Source of the DNA: Alistipes sp.
GTDB taxonomy: Bacteria; Bacteroidota; Bacteroidia; Bacteroidales; Rikenellaceae
Assembly: GCA_022511345.1 (NCBI GenBank)
Contig: JAFLRR010000006.1
Span: 1 to 64,000, forward strand
Direction: 5' to 3'
DNA length: 64,000 nt
Shown: in pieces, positions 42,753-51,593 of the stretch
How positions within the stretch are numbered: the stretch's first letter is position 1
Layout of the letters: each line of letters opens with the position of its first letter
Program-made: the position numbers and the translations under genes
The notes under the pieces: model-generated
Told to the model about the DNA's origin: nothing
What the model saw: the letters and a program-made list of their open reading frames with translations, nothing else
Databases searched by the model: none

Positions 42753-44373
42753 CTACGCCCTCATCGAGCATCTGGAGATGCAGCTGGACGGCAGCCTGAA
42801 CATCGTTACGGGCGAGACCGGCGCCGGCAAGTCCATACTGCTCGGCGCACTGGCCCTGCTTCTCGGCAGCCGCAGCGACGGCGCCGCGCTGCTCGACCAG
42901 ACGCGCAACTGCGTGGTCGAGGGCGAGTTCGACATCGAGGGTCTGGGCCTTGAGGAGCTCTTCGAGCGCAACGACCTGGACTACGAGCGTCACACCGTCA
43001 TACGACGGATAATGTCGCCCTCGGGCAAGAGCCGCGCCTTCGTCAACGACATGCCCGTGCAGCTGGCGCAGCTCAAGGAGCTGGGCCTGCGCCTTATAGA
43101 TATACATTCGCAGCACGCCAACCCCGTGCTCTCGTCGGAGGAGTTCCGCCTGCGCGCACTCGACACTGCCGCTGGGTGCGGGGCCCTGGCCGACGAATAT
43201 TCCGCAGCCTACAGCCGGCTGTGCAGCCTGCGCCGCGAGCTTGCCGCTTTGGAGGCCGAAGCCGAGGCTGCCGGCCGCGACGAGGAGTGGCTGCGCTTCC
43301 GCACCGATGAGCTGTGCGCTGCCGAGCTTGCCGAGGGCGAGCTCGAGCGGCTCGAGGCTGAGCAGGCTGTGCTGGCCGATGCCGACCGCATAGGCGAGAC
43401 GCTGGCCGGCGTTTGCAACGCCTTCGACCGCGAGGAGACGGGAATACTCTCGCAGCTGAGCGGCGCCGAGACGTCGCTGTCGCATATCCGCGACAGCTAT
43501 CCGGCCGCCTCGCAGGCCATAGAGAGGGTGCGCACGGCGCTGCTCGATTTGAAGGATCTGGGCTCGGCGCTGGCTTCGGATGCCGAGCGCATCGAGGCCG
43601 ACCCCGAGCGCCTGCGCAAGATTGACGACCGCATAAGCGCGCTCTACGATTTGATGCGCAAGTACCGCGTCTCGTCTGTCGGCGAGCTGATCTGTCTGCG
43701 CGACGAGGGCCTTGCGCGCCTTGCGGCTCTGGACAACAGCGACGAGCGCCGCATCGAGGCTCAGAAGGAGGTCGCCGCGGCCGAGAAGCATGCCGCCGCC
43801 CTGGCCGAACGTCTGCACCGTGCGCGTGTCGCGGCCGCTCCGGGATTCTCGGCCGAGATTGTCGCCATTCTTTCGCGTCTGGGCATGGCCGGAGCCCGCT
43901 TCGAGGTGTCGGTTGCCGATGCCGGGACGCTGCTGGCTTCGGGCAGCGACCGCGTGGAGTTCATGTTCACGGCCAATGCCGGGACCTCGCCCCAGCCCGT
44001 GGGCCGCATAGCCTCGGGCGGCGAGATGTCGCGCGTGATGCTGGCCGTGAAGGCCGTGCTTGCGCGGGGCATGAATCTGCCGACCATAATCTTCGACGAG
44101 ATAGACACCGGCGTCTCGGGCCGCATAGCCGACGCCATGGGCGAGATAATCAATTCGCTGGCCGGCAAGATGCAGGTCGTCGACATAACCCATCTGCCGC
44201 AGGTGGCCTGCAAGGGTTCTACGCACTTCGTGGTCAGCAAGAGCGGCGGCCGCACGGGCATACGGCGACTGGACCGCGAGGAGCGCGTCACGGAGATAGC
44301 CAAGATGCTCTCGGGCAGCGAGATTACCGACGCAGCTCTCGAGCAGGCCCGCATACTGCTGGGCAGCAGATAG
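42727..44373 (+). CDS. recN: DNA repair protein RecN
   Basis: RecN is an SMC-like ATPase acting early in double-strand break repair. The 548-residue sequence has Walker A GETGAGKSILLGAL (29-42), a central coiled coil (about 150-370, with many Glu/Ala/Arg heptads), the signature RIASGGEMSRVMLAVK, and Walker B TIIFDEIDTGVSGRIADAMG. The ATG at 42727 lies inside the end of coaBC, so the pair is translationally coupled, as often seen. Confidence 0.96.
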   Translation: MLQRLSVDNYALIEHLEMQLDGSLNIVTGETGAGKSILLGALALLLGSRSDGAALLDQTRNCVVEGEFDIEGLGLEELFERNDLDYERHTVIRRIMSPSGKSRAFVNDMPVQLAQLKELGLRLIDIHSQHANPVLSSEEFRLRALDTAAGCGALADEYSAAYSRLCSLRRELAALEAEAEAAGRDEEWLRFRTDELCAAELAEGELERLEAEQAVLADADRIGETLAGVCNAFDREETGILSQLSGAETSLSHIRDSYPAASQAIERVRTALLDLKDLGSALASDAERIEADPERLRKIDDRISALYDLMRKYRVSSVGELICLRDEGLARLAALDNSDERRIEAQKEVAAAEKHAAALAERLHRARVAAAPGFSAEIVAILSRLGMAGARFEVSVADAGTLLASGSDRVEFMFTANAGTSPQPVGRIASGGEMSRVMLAVKAVLARGMNLPTIIFDEIDTGVSGRIADAMGEIINSLAGKMQVVDITHLPQVACKGSTHFVVSKSGGRTGIRRLDREERVTEIAKMLSGSEITDAALEQARILLGSR

Positions 44374-44377
44374 AACG

Positions 44378-45592
44378 ATGAATCTGAGCATCGACATAAA
44401 CCAGTTCGACTACGCTCTTCCCGAGGAGCGCATTGCCAAATATCCGCTGGCCCGGCGGTCGGACTCCAAGCTGCTCGTCTACCGCGACGGCGATATTGGC
44501 CACCGCAGCTTCGGCGAGCTGGGCGACGTGCTGCCGCAGGGCAGTCTGCTGGTCTTCAACAACACTAAGGTCATCCGCGCACGCCTTATAATGCACAAAC
44601 CCTCGGGCGCCCGCATCGAGGTCTTCTGCCTCGAGCCGCACGAGCCGGCCGACTACGAACGGGCGTTCGCCGTCGAGGGCAGCTGCCAGTGGAGCTGCAT
44701 CGTCGGCAACCTGAAGAAGTGGAAGGAGGGCAGCGTTGGCATCGACTTCGAGTACGGGGGCCGCAGCCACCGCCTGGAGGCCGTCATCGCCGAGCGCGGC
44801 AGCCGTGAGCACATCCTGCGTTTCAGCTGGAGCGCTCCGTTGACCTTCGGCCGCCTTATAGAGCATCTGGGGCGCATTCCCGTGCCTCCCTATCTCAACC
44901 GCGACAGCGAGGAGTCGGACAACACCCGCTACCAGACCGTCTACTCCAAATTCGAGGGTTCGGTTGCGGCCCCTACGGCCGGCCTGCACTTCACCGACGA
45001 ACTCATCGGCGAGCTTCACTCGCGCGGCATCGAGACTGCCGAGGTTACCCTGCATGTGGGTGCCGGCACGTTCCTGCCCGTCAAGGACGACGATGCCGCA
45101 CGCCATGCGATGCACACCGAGCATTTCAGCGTGAGCCTGTCCTCTCTCGAGCAGCTGCGCAGCCATGCGGGCTCTGTCACGGCCGTGGGCACCACCTCGG
45201 TGCGCACTCTCGAGTCGCTCGCAGCCCTCGGCTACCGCATCCGCCGCACGGGCTCGCCCGATGCCTCGCGTCCGGTGGGGCAGTGGGAGCTGTATGACAT
45301 TCCCGGCGACTACACCGGCTGTCAGGCCATAGACGACCTGACGGCCTACATGCGCTGCGAGGGTTTGGAGACAGTCAAGGCCTCGACCCGCATAATGATA
45401 GCCCCGGTCGGCTACCGCTTCAGACTCGTGAACAACATAATAACCAACTTCCACCAGCCCCGCTCGACGCTCCTGCTGCTCGTCTCGGCCTATCTGGGCG
45501 ACGATTGGCGGCGAATCTACGACTATGCCATGCGCAACGGATTCCGCTTCCTGAGCTACGGCGATTCGTCGTTCCTGTCGGTGTCCCGGTGA
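44378..45592 (+). CDS. QueA-like paralogue (S-adenosylmethionine:tRNA ribosyltransferase-isomerase family)
   Basis: This 404-residue protein clearly belongs to the QueA family (IAKYPLARRSDSKLLVYRDG, VFNNTKVIRARLIM, APTAGLHFTDELIGEL, LHVGAGTFLPVKDDDA, NIITNFHQPRSTLLLLVSAYLG). It is about 55 residues longer than the canonical QueA at 30901-31950 and diverges in many positions. Two QueA-type genes are common in Bacteroidetes; the second has no established substrate. It begins 4 bases after recN. The extra length falls in the middle (about 95-135, VEGSCQWSCIVGNLKKW) and in an inserted segment with CQAIDDLTAYMRCEG. Confidence 0.88.
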   Translation: MNLSIDINQFDYALPEERIAKYPLARRSDSKLLVYRDGDIGHRSFGELGDVLPQGSLLVFNNTKVIRARLIMHKPSGARIEVFCLEPHEPADYERAFAVEGSCQWSCIVGNLKKWKEGSVGIDFEYGGRSHRLEAVIAERGSREHILRFSWSAPLTFGRLIEHLGRIPVPPYLNRDSEESDNTRYQTVYSKFEGSVAAPTAGLHFTDELIGELHSRGIETAEVTLHVGAGTFLPVKDDDAARHAMHTEHFSVSLSSLEQLRSHAGSVTAVGTTSVRTLESLAALGYRIRRTGSPDASRPVGQWELYDIPGDYTGCQAIDDLTAYMRCEGLETVKASTRIMIAPVGYRFRLVNNIITNFHQPRSTLLLLVSAYLGDDWRRIYDYAMRNGFRFLSYGDSSFLSVSR

Positions 45593-45613
45593 GGTTATAT
45601 CCCAAAAAATAAC

Positions 45614-45621
45614 TATTTTTG
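45614..45621 (+). promoter_or_regulatory. -7 box of the nadB promoter
   Basis: The plus strand reads TATTTTTG, 20 bases before the nadB ATG, in the 49-base gap after the QueA paralogue. Confidence 0.6.
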
Positions 45622-45641
45622 CGTCGCAGAACCGAAACGTT

Positions 45642-47195
45642 ATGAAAACCGATTTTCTGGTGATAGGCTCCGGTGCCGCGGGCCTGAGCTTCGCGCTCGA
45701 CGCGGCCGAACATGGTCATGTGACCATCGTTACCAAGGGCCGAATCGACGAATGCAACACCGACTACGCCCAGGGCGGAATATGCTCGGTGACCTATGAA
45801 CCCGACACTTTCGAGAAACATATCGAGGATACGCTCGTGTGCGGTGCCGGAAAGTGCGACCGCGAGGCCGTCGAGCTGGTGGTGCGCAACGCTCCCGACA
45901 TGATACGCCAGCTCATCGAGCGCGGCACGCGCTTCGACCGCACTCCCGACGGCCGCTTCGAGCTTCACCGCGAGGGCGGACACTCCGAGTTCCGCATCCT
46001 CCACCACGAGGACCTCACCGGCGCCGAAATCGAGCGTGCGCTCACGGAGTCGGTGCGCCGTCATCCCAACATCGACGTTCTCGAGAACCACTTCGCCATA
46101 GACCTTCTGACCCAGCACCACCTGGGCGAGTTCGTCACGCGCCACACGCGCGGCCTGGCCTGCTTCGGAGCCTATGTGCTCGACACGGCCACGGGCGAGG
46201 TTGTAACCGTGCTGTCCAAGTTCACGGTAGTCGCCACGGGCGGCTGCGGCAACATATACTCCACCACCACCAACCCTGCGGTAGCCACCGGCGACGGCAT
46301 AGCCATGTGCCACCGTGCCAAGGCCATAACCCGCAACATGGAGTTCATACAGTTCCATCCCACCTCGCTCTACAACCCCGGCGAGCGGCCGTCGTTCCTC
46401 ATCACCGAGGCCATGCGCGGCTACGGGGCCATACTGCGCCTTAGCGACGGCAGCGAGTTCATGGACAAGTACCACCCGATGAAGTCGCTGGCTCCGCGCG
46501 ACGTAGTGGCCCGCTCGATATACCGCGAGATGAAGCGCCGCGGCGAGGAGTTCGTCTATCTCGACGTCACGCACAAGGATGCCGAGACCACCCGCCGCCA
46601 CTTCCCCAACATCTACGAGAAGTGCCTTTCGACGGGCATAGACATCACGCGCGACATGATACCCGTCACGCCCGCGGCGCACTACTGCTGCGGCGGCGTG
46701 GAGGTCGACCTTAACGGCCAAACCTCTATCAAGCGCCTCTACGCCCTGGGCGAGACCTCGTGCACGGGCCTGCACGGAGCCAACCGTCTGGCCTCCAACT
46801 CGCTTATCGAGGCTGTGGTCTATGCCGACCGCGCGGCTAAACATGCCATATCCAACCTCGGCTCGGTCGATTTCCAGGACGGCATCCCCGAGTGGGATTT
46901 CGAGGGCACGCAGCACGCCGAGGAGATGCTGATGCTCATCCAGTCCAAGCGCGAGGTGCAGCAGATAATGTCCAACTATGTGGGCATCGTGCGCTCCAAC
47001 CTCTCGCTCAAGCGCGCCATGCGCCGCCTGTCGATAATCTTCGAGGAGACCGAAGAGCTGTACGGCAAGACCAAGCCCAACCGCGAGCTGTGCGAGCTGC
47101 GCAACATGATAGCCGTGGCCTACCTGGTCATCAAGCAGGGCCGCGAACTGAAGGAGTCTGTCGGCTGCCACTACAACACCGACTACGAGGCCTGA
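45642..47195 (+). CDS. nadB: L-aspartate oxidase NadB
   Basis: NadB oxidises L-aspartate to iminoaspartate, the first step of NAD synthesis. The 517-residue flavoprotein opens with VIGSGAAGLSFALDAAEHG (FAD-binding), then YAQGGICSVTYEPDTFEKH, HREGGHSEFRILHHED, and the succinate-dehydrogenase-like GEVVTVLSKFTVVATGGCGNIY and MEFIQFHPTSLYNPG. The C-terminal segment GAHYCCGGVEV-like (PAAHYCCGGVEVDLNG) and ALGETSCTGLHGANRLASNSL complete it. nadA and nadC are not in the window. Confidence 0.95.
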   Translation: MKTDFLVIGSGAAGLSFALDAAEHGHVTIVTKGRIDECNTDYAQGGICSVTYEPDTFEKHIEDTLVCGAGKCDREAVELVVRNAPDMIRQLIERGTRFDRTPDGRFELHREGGHSEFRILHHEDLTGAEIERALTESVRRHPNIDVLENHFAIDLLTQHHLGEFVTRHTRGLACFGAYVLDTATGEVVTVLSKFTVVATGGCGNIYSTTTNPAVATGDGIAMCHRAKAITRNMEFIQFHPTSLYNPGERPSFLITEAMRGYGAILRLSDGSEFMDKYHPMKSLAPRDVVARSIYREMKRRGEEFVYLDVTHKDAETTRRHFPNIYEKCLSTGIDITRDMIPVTPAAHYCCGGVEVDLNGQTSIKRLYALGETSCTGLHGANRLASNSLIEAVVYADRAAKHAISNLGSVDFQDGIPEWDFEGTQHAEEMLMLIQSKREVQQIMSNYVGIVRSNLSLKRAMRRLSIIFEETEELYGKTKPNRELCELRNMIAVAYLVIKQGRELKESVGCHYNTDYEA

Positions 47196-47223
47196 GGCAC
47201 TCTCTTGCAGCCGATACGTAAAA

Positions 47224-47249
47224 GCGGCGGACCTTTTCGGGTCCGCCGC
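47224..47249. terminator. Hairpin between convergent nadB and DUF4924 genes
   Basis: GCGGCGGACC (47224-47233) pairs with GGTCCGCCGC (47240-47249) around a 6-base loop. TGTCTTTTG follows on the plus strand, so it mainly ends nadB transcripts and may serve both directions. Confidence 0.7.
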
Positions 47250-47272
47250 CTGTCTTTTGTTCTGCCGCGCCG

Positions 47273-47827
47273 CTACTTCTCGTCGGCATAGAGGTCGATT
47301 TCGCCGCGCTCGGCCTTGCCGTATATGTCTGCCAGCTCGGCTATTACGGGCGATATGTACTCTATCGTGTCGCTCACGGCGGCCTTGTCGCCCTGCCCCT
47401 TTATGCGGTAGAGCATTGCGGCGTAGAGCGCGCGGAAGCAGAGCTCGGTGTCCGACGAGGCCTCGCCTGCCAGCTGCCGCAGCGCCGGCATGTGCGGCTC
47501 GAGCCGTGCGCGCAGGCTGCGGTAGCGCTCGCCAGCGGGCAGCTGCATGAGCCGCAGGTGCAGGTCGTGCATGTCGGCTATCAGGTGCAGCGTGTGGTTT
47601 ATGTGACCCTTTTCGTCCTTGCCCTCCTCGTGCAGCAGGTTGGCTATGTCCATGTACCAGAGCAGAAATACGTGCCTTTGCTCCTCGGGTATCTCGCGCG
47701 GGGCTATGAGCTGCGAGTAGACCGCTTCGGGCGAAAACTGAAGCGCGCGCAGCAGGTCCTCGACCTGCCATAGGTAGAGTATGTATTCGGCAATGTTCTC
47801 CTTGCGTTTTGCCTGTGCTATATCCAT
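47273..47827 (-). CDS. DUF4924 family protein
   Basis: This 184-residue, all-helical protein matches DUF4924 of Bacteroidetes: MDIAQAKRKENIAEYILYLWQVEDLLR, then LLWYMDIANLLHEEGKDEKGHINHTLHLIADMHDLH-like helices (each segment conserved), and IEYISPVIAELADIYGKAERGE at the end. No function is known, and no signal peptide or membrane segment is seen. It has a consensus -7 box at 47846-47853, back to back with lnt. Confidence 0.85.
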   Translation of the reverse strand: MDIAQAKRKENIAEYILYLWQVEDLLRALQFSPEAVYSQLIAPREIPEEQRHVFLLWYMDIANLLHEEGKDEKGHINHTLHLIADMHDLHLRLMQLPAGERYRSLRARLEPHMPALRQLAGEASSDTELCFRALYAAMLYRIKGQGDKAAVSDTIEYISPVIAELADIYGKAERGEIDLYADEK

Positions 47828-47845
47828 GACGGAAACGATTTTTCA

Positions 47846-47853
47846 CAAAGGTA
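47846..47853 (-). promoter_or_regulatory. -7 box for the DUF4924 gene
   Basis: The minus strand reads TACCTTTG, 18 bases before the ATG at 47827. Confidence 0.65.
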
Positions 47854-47885
47854 AAAAGTTTTTGCCGAATCCGGTTTTTTATTCT

Positions 47886-47893
47886 TACTTTTG
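47886..47893 (+). promoter_or_regulatory. -7 box of the lnt promoter
   Basis: The plus strand reads TACTTTTG, 24 bases before ATG 47918. It excludes the longer frame that would begin at 47891, inside this box. Confidence 0.6.
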
Positions 47894-47917
47894 CGTCAGA
47901 AAAAATCCGTACATCCG

Positions 47918-49477
47918 ATGCTGCGCCGCCTATCCGCCGTAATTCTGTCCGTCGTCCTGCTCTCATCGGGATGGCTCGGCGGCACGGGCCTGACACTTCT
48001 GGCAGCTTTCGTACCCCTTTTGTGGCTCAACGACTCCTACGGAGCTGCTGTCCGCCGCCGCGGGCTGCGCATAGTTTCGTGGGCGCTGCTGACGTTCGTG
48101 CTGTGGAATGCGGCCACCATCTGGTGGATCTGGGGCGCCACGCCCGTGGGACCCGTGGCGGCCACGGTAGCCTCGTCGGCGCTCAACATCTTCGCCTTCT
48201 CGCTCTATGTCCTGGTCTCGGCGCGCGCACCCCGCCGCATGGCCCTCACGGTGCTGGTCTCGGCCTGGATTGCAACTGAGTACTGGTACACGGTGGGCGA
48301 GTTCTCGTGGCCTTGGCTCATCCTTGGCAACGGCTTCTCGCACGACGTGCGGCTGGTTCAGTGGTACGAGTTCACGGGCGTATTCGGAGGCTCGCTGTGG
48401 GTGTTGCTGAGCAACATCGCAATCTACGAGGCCCTGCGCTGCCGCACCGCGCGCCGCGTCGCTGCTGCGGCCGTCTGCGTGGCGGGGCCAATGCTCCTCT
48501 CGCTGGGCATCTACCTCTTCGGCGACTTCGACAGCCAGGGCAGCGCCACGGTGACCATCGTGCAGCCCAATGTCCCCGTCTACGAATACTCCGACCCCGA
48601 CGAGCGTCTGGACAACCTGCTCACGCTGGCCTGCCAGGCCCCGGCCGATGTCGACTTCATCATCATGCCCGAGACGGCCATCGACGACGTGTGGGCCGTC
48701 GACGAGTCGCGCCCCGAGGCCAATCCGGCTGTCGATACTCTCGCCTGGCTCATGCGCACGCGCTATCCGCACTCCACGCTCATCGCGGGCGTCAAGTCCA
48801 TGCGTTTCTACCCCTCGCGCCAGACTGCCACGGCCCGTGCCGGCCGCGGCTACTACTACGACATCTACAACTCGGCCATAGGCCTCGATTCGGCAGGCGT
48901 GCAGGGCATCTACCACAAGGGCCGCCTTGTCATCGGCGTTGAGAAGATGCCCATGCCGTGGCTGTTCGAGTGGCTCGAGTTCCTGGTCATCGACCTGGGC
49001 GGCACGGTCGGTCAGCTGGGCGTGAGCAGTGAGCGCATGACATTCCGCGGCGGCGACGTCGATGCCGGCGCAGCCATATGCTACGAGGGTCTCTACGGCG
49101 ACTTCTACGGCGGCTTCGTGCGCCGCGGCGCCAGCGTGATGCTCATAATCTCCAATGACGGCTGGTGGGGCGATACCCCCGGCTACCGCCACCTGTTCTC
49201 CATCTCGCGCCTGCGAGCCGTCGAGCACCGGCGCGCCATAGCCCGCAGCGCCAACACCGGCAAGTCGGGCTTCATCTCGCCCCGCGGCGATGTGGGGGCG
49301 ACCCTCGGCTGGGACGAGCGCGGCACGCTCACCGCCGAGCTGCCGCTTGTCGGCCGCACGACCTTCTACACCCGCTACGGCGACTACATCGGCCGCCTGT
49401 CGGTCTATCTGCTGGCGCTCAGCCTGCTGTGCTATACGGCATACCGGGTGCGTCGGCGCAGTCATCTGACAGAATAA
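47918..49477 (+). CDS. lnt: Apolipoprotein N-acyltransferase
   Basis: Lnt adds the third acyl chain to bacterial lipoproteins in the inner membrane. The 519-residue protein has about seven membrane helices (1-200) and a periplasmic CN-hydrolase domain with the catalytic triad E252 (IIMPETAID), K334 (YHKGRLVIG) and C388 (GAAICYEGLYG). A last membrane helix lies at about 492-510. The family motif WPWLILGNGFS is present. It is followed closely by folC (11 bases). Confidence 0.93.
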   Translation: MLRRLSAVILSVVLLSSGWLGGTGLTLLAAFVPLLWLNDSYGAAVRRRGLRIVSWALLTFVLWNAATIWWIWGATPVGPVAATVASSALNIFAFSLYVLVSARAPRRMALTVLVSAWIATEYWYTVGEFSWPWLILGNGFSHDVRLVQWYEFTGVFGGSLWVLLSNIAIYEALRCRTARRVAAAAVCVAGPMLLSLGIYLFGDFDSQGSATVTIVQPNVPVYEYSDPDERLDNLLTLACQAPADVDFIIMPETAIDDVWAVDESRPEANPAVDTLAWLMRTRYPHSTLIAGVKSMRFYPSRQTATARAGRGYYYDIYNSAIGLDSAGVQGIYHKGRLVIGVEKMPMPWLFEWLEFLVIDLGGTVGQLGVSSERMTFRGGDVDAGAAICYEGLYGDFYGGFVRRGASVMLIISNDGWWGDTPGYRHLFSISRLRAVEHRRAIARSANTGKSGFISPRGDVGATLGWDERGTLTAELPLVGRTTFYTRYGDYIGRLSVYLLALSLLCYTAYRVRRRSHLTE

Positions 49478-49488
49478 AACTTTTCGAT

Positions 49489-50778
49489 ATGAATTACGCC
49501 CAAACGCTCGAATTTCTCTACTCGGCAATGCCGTCGTTCCAACGCGATGGAGCCATGGCCTACAAGCCGGGTCTGGAGAGAATTTCGGCTTTCTGCCGCC
49601 ATGCGGGCAACCCCCAGCGCGACTTCTACACCATCCACGTAGCCGGCACCAACGGCAAAGGCTCCGTATCGCACATGCTGGCCTCGATTCTTCGCAATGC
49701 GGGCTACCGCACGGGTCTGTTCACCTCGCCCCACCTGCAGGATTTCCGCGAACGCATACGCATCGACGGCGAGATGATACCCAAGCAGCGCGTTGTCAAC
49801 TTCGTGGACAAGCACCGCGAGAAGATGACCGAGCTGGACCTGTCGTTCTTCGAGATGACTGCGGCCCTGGCCTTCGACTACTTCGCGCAGAACGACGTCG
49901 AGGTGGCCGTCATCGAGACCGGACTGGGCGGGCGCCTGGATGCCACGAACATCATCGTTCCCGAGCTGAGCATCATCACCAACATCGGCCTGGAGCACAC
50001 CTCGCTTCTGGGCGACACGCTCGACAAGATAGCCTTCGAGAAGGCCGGCATCATCAAGAAGAGCCGCCCGGTGCTCATCGGCGAGAGCAACCCCGTCTGC
50101 GACGAGGTCTTCGAGCGCACGGCTGCCGGCTGCAAGTCCGAGACCATCTATGCCCAGCAGCAGTTCGAGTGCCTGGCGCACTCTGTCGAGGGCACCGTCC
50201 AGCACTTCGAGCTTCGCCGCACGCGCGACGGCCGCACCTACAGCGTCGATGTCGACCTTGCGGGCGAGTACCAGCTCCACAACGTGCTTACGGTTGCCGC
50301 CGCCACGGACTACCTTCACGAGAAGACCCCGCTGACCATCTCGCGCCGCGCCTATATCGAGGGCATGCGCAATGCCGCTGCCGACACCTCTCTGCGCGGC
50401 CGCTGGCAGCGCCTCGGCGACTCGCCCCTGACGGTGTGCGACACGGGTCACAACGCCCACGGCATAGCGCGCGTCGCCGAGCAGCTGCGCGCCTCGAAAT
50501 ACGACAAGCTCTACTGCGTCATCGGCTTCGTGCAGGACAAGGATCTCGACGCCGTGCTCCCGCTGCTGCCCGCCGCCGCGCACTACATCTTCACGCAGGC
50601 CTCGCTGCCTCGCTGCCTCGACGCTTCGGTTCTGGCCGCTGCCGCCGCACGCTTCGGCCTGCAGGGCGAGGTTGTCGCGGGCGTTCCCGCAGCCGTGGCC
50701 CGGGCGCGCGAGCTGGCTGGTCCCGGCGACATGATATTCATCGGCGGCAGCACGTTCACCGTGGCCGAGGCCCTCTGA
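49489..50778 (+). CDS. folC: Bifunctional folylpolyglutamate/dihydrofolate synthase
   Basis: FolC adds glutamate to dihydropteroate and folates. The 429-residue Mur-ligase-like protein has the ATP loop VAGTNGKGSVSHML (51-64), TGLFTSPHLQDFRERIRIDG, ETGLGGRLDATNIIVPELS, and DTGHNAHGIARVAEQL in the C-terminal domain. ATG 49489 gives a typical N-terminus (MNYAQTLEFLYSAMPSFQRDG); the longer frame back to 49165 overlaps lnt. It is followed by recO 7 bases later. Confidence 0.95.
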   Translation: MNYAQTLEFLYSAMPSFQRDGAMAYKPGLERISAFCRHAGNPQRDFYTIHVAGTNGKGSVSHMLASILRNAGYRTGLFTSPHLQDFRERIRIDGEMIPKQRVVNFVDKHREKMTELDLSFFEMTAALAFDYFAQNDVEVAVIETGLGGRLDATNIIVPELSIITNIGLEHTSLLGDTLDKIAFEKAGIIKKSRPVLIGESNPVCDEVFERTAAGCKSETIYAQQQFECLAHSVEGTVQHFELRRTRDGRTYSVDVDLAGEYQLHNVLTVAAATDYLHEKTPLTISRRAYIEGMRNAAADTSLRGRWQRLGDSPLTVCDTGHNAHGIARVAEQLRASKYDKLYCVIGFVQDKDLDAVLPLLPAAAHYIFTQASLPRCLDASVLAAAAARFGLQGEVVAGVPAAVARARELAGPGDMIFIGGSTFTVAEAL

Positions 50779-50785
50779 CGCGCCG

Positions 50786-51514
50786 ATGAAGAGCTACAAG
50801 GGGCGGGGCATCGTTCTGCACACGCTCAAATACGGCGAGTCGGGCATGGTGGCCTACCTGCTGACCGACGTAGGCGGCCGTCGCAGCTTCATGGTGCAGG
50901 GCCTGCGCTCGCAGCGCGGCCGCGGCTCCAAGCAGGCGCTCTTCCAGCCCATGTTCCTTCTCGAATTCGAGGGCCTCGAGTCGTCGAAGTTCGACCTTCA
51001 CCGTTTCCGCGAGGTCCGCTCGGCCCACATCATGCGCTCCATACCCTTCGACGTGCGCAAGTCGACCATCGCGCTGTTCATGGCCGAGACCCTCTACCGC
51101 TTAGTGCGCGAGAGCGAACCCGACGAGCGGCTTTTCGATTTCGTCTACTCGTCGGTCGAGGCGCTCGACGCCATGCAGGAGGGCGTTGCCAACTTCCACC
51201 TGTGGTTTCTGGCCAACCTAAGCCGCATGCTCGGCTTCAGCCCAGGCAACCTCTACACCGAGGATGCGTGGTTCGACATCGGCGAGGGAGTGTTCACTCC
51301 GGTGCCGCCGCGCAGCGCTTCGGCAGCCATGTCGCGCGACAATGCGCGCATACTGCACGATTTGCTGGAGTGCGACGTGCGCTATCTTGCCGAGATAGGT
51401 CTCAACCGCGAGCAGAGAGTCGATTTTCTGAACTCGCTGCTGGTCTACTACGGCTACCATCTCGACGCCGTGCGGGCCGTGCAGTCGGTCAAAATCCTGC
51501 GCGAGGTCTTCTGA
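50786..51514 (+). CDS. recO: DNA repair protein RecO
   Basis: RecO loads RecA on SSB-coated DNA and anneals strands in the RecFOR pathway. The 242-residue protein has the N-terminal OB fold (GIVLHTLKYGESGMVAYLLTD), the helical C-terminal domain (AETLYRLVRESEPDERLFDFV; LLVYYGYHLD) and the expected length. It lacks the four-cysteine zinc motif of some RecO proteins, as usual in Bacteroidetes. A strong terminator follows at 51541-51574. Confidence 0.92.
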   Translation: MKSYKGRGIVLHTLKYGESGMVAYLLTDVGGRRSFMVQGLRSQRGRGSKQALFQPMFLLEFEGLESSKFDLHRFREVRSAHIMRSIPFDVRKSTIALFMAETLYRLVRESEPDERLFDFVYSSVEALDAMQEGVANFHLWFLANLSRMLGFSPGNLYTEDAWFDIGEGVFTPVPPRSASAAMSRDNARILHDLLECDVRYLAEIGLNREQRVDFLNSLLVYYGYHLDAVRAVQSVKILREVF

Positions 51515-51540
51515 CGCTCCGGCGCCTGGCAACAACGAAG

Positions 51541-51574
51541 GCGGCCGCCCTTTGAATGGGCGGCCGCTCTTTTT
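51541..51574 (+). terminator. Terminator after recO
   Basis: GCGGCCGCCC and GGGCGGCCGC form a perfect 10-base stem around a 7-base loop, followed by TCTTTTT. It also lies 20 bases beyond the stop of the convergent aminotransferase gene. Confidence 0.85.
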
Positions 51575-51593
51575 CGGGGCAGTCTCTCTCTGC

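Noticed and set aside
45420..47996. An 858-codon minus-strand frame opposite nadB
   Set aside because: It is a shadow of nadB and the DUF4924/lnt region, with low-complexity Ala/Arg/Val/Gly composition and no family.
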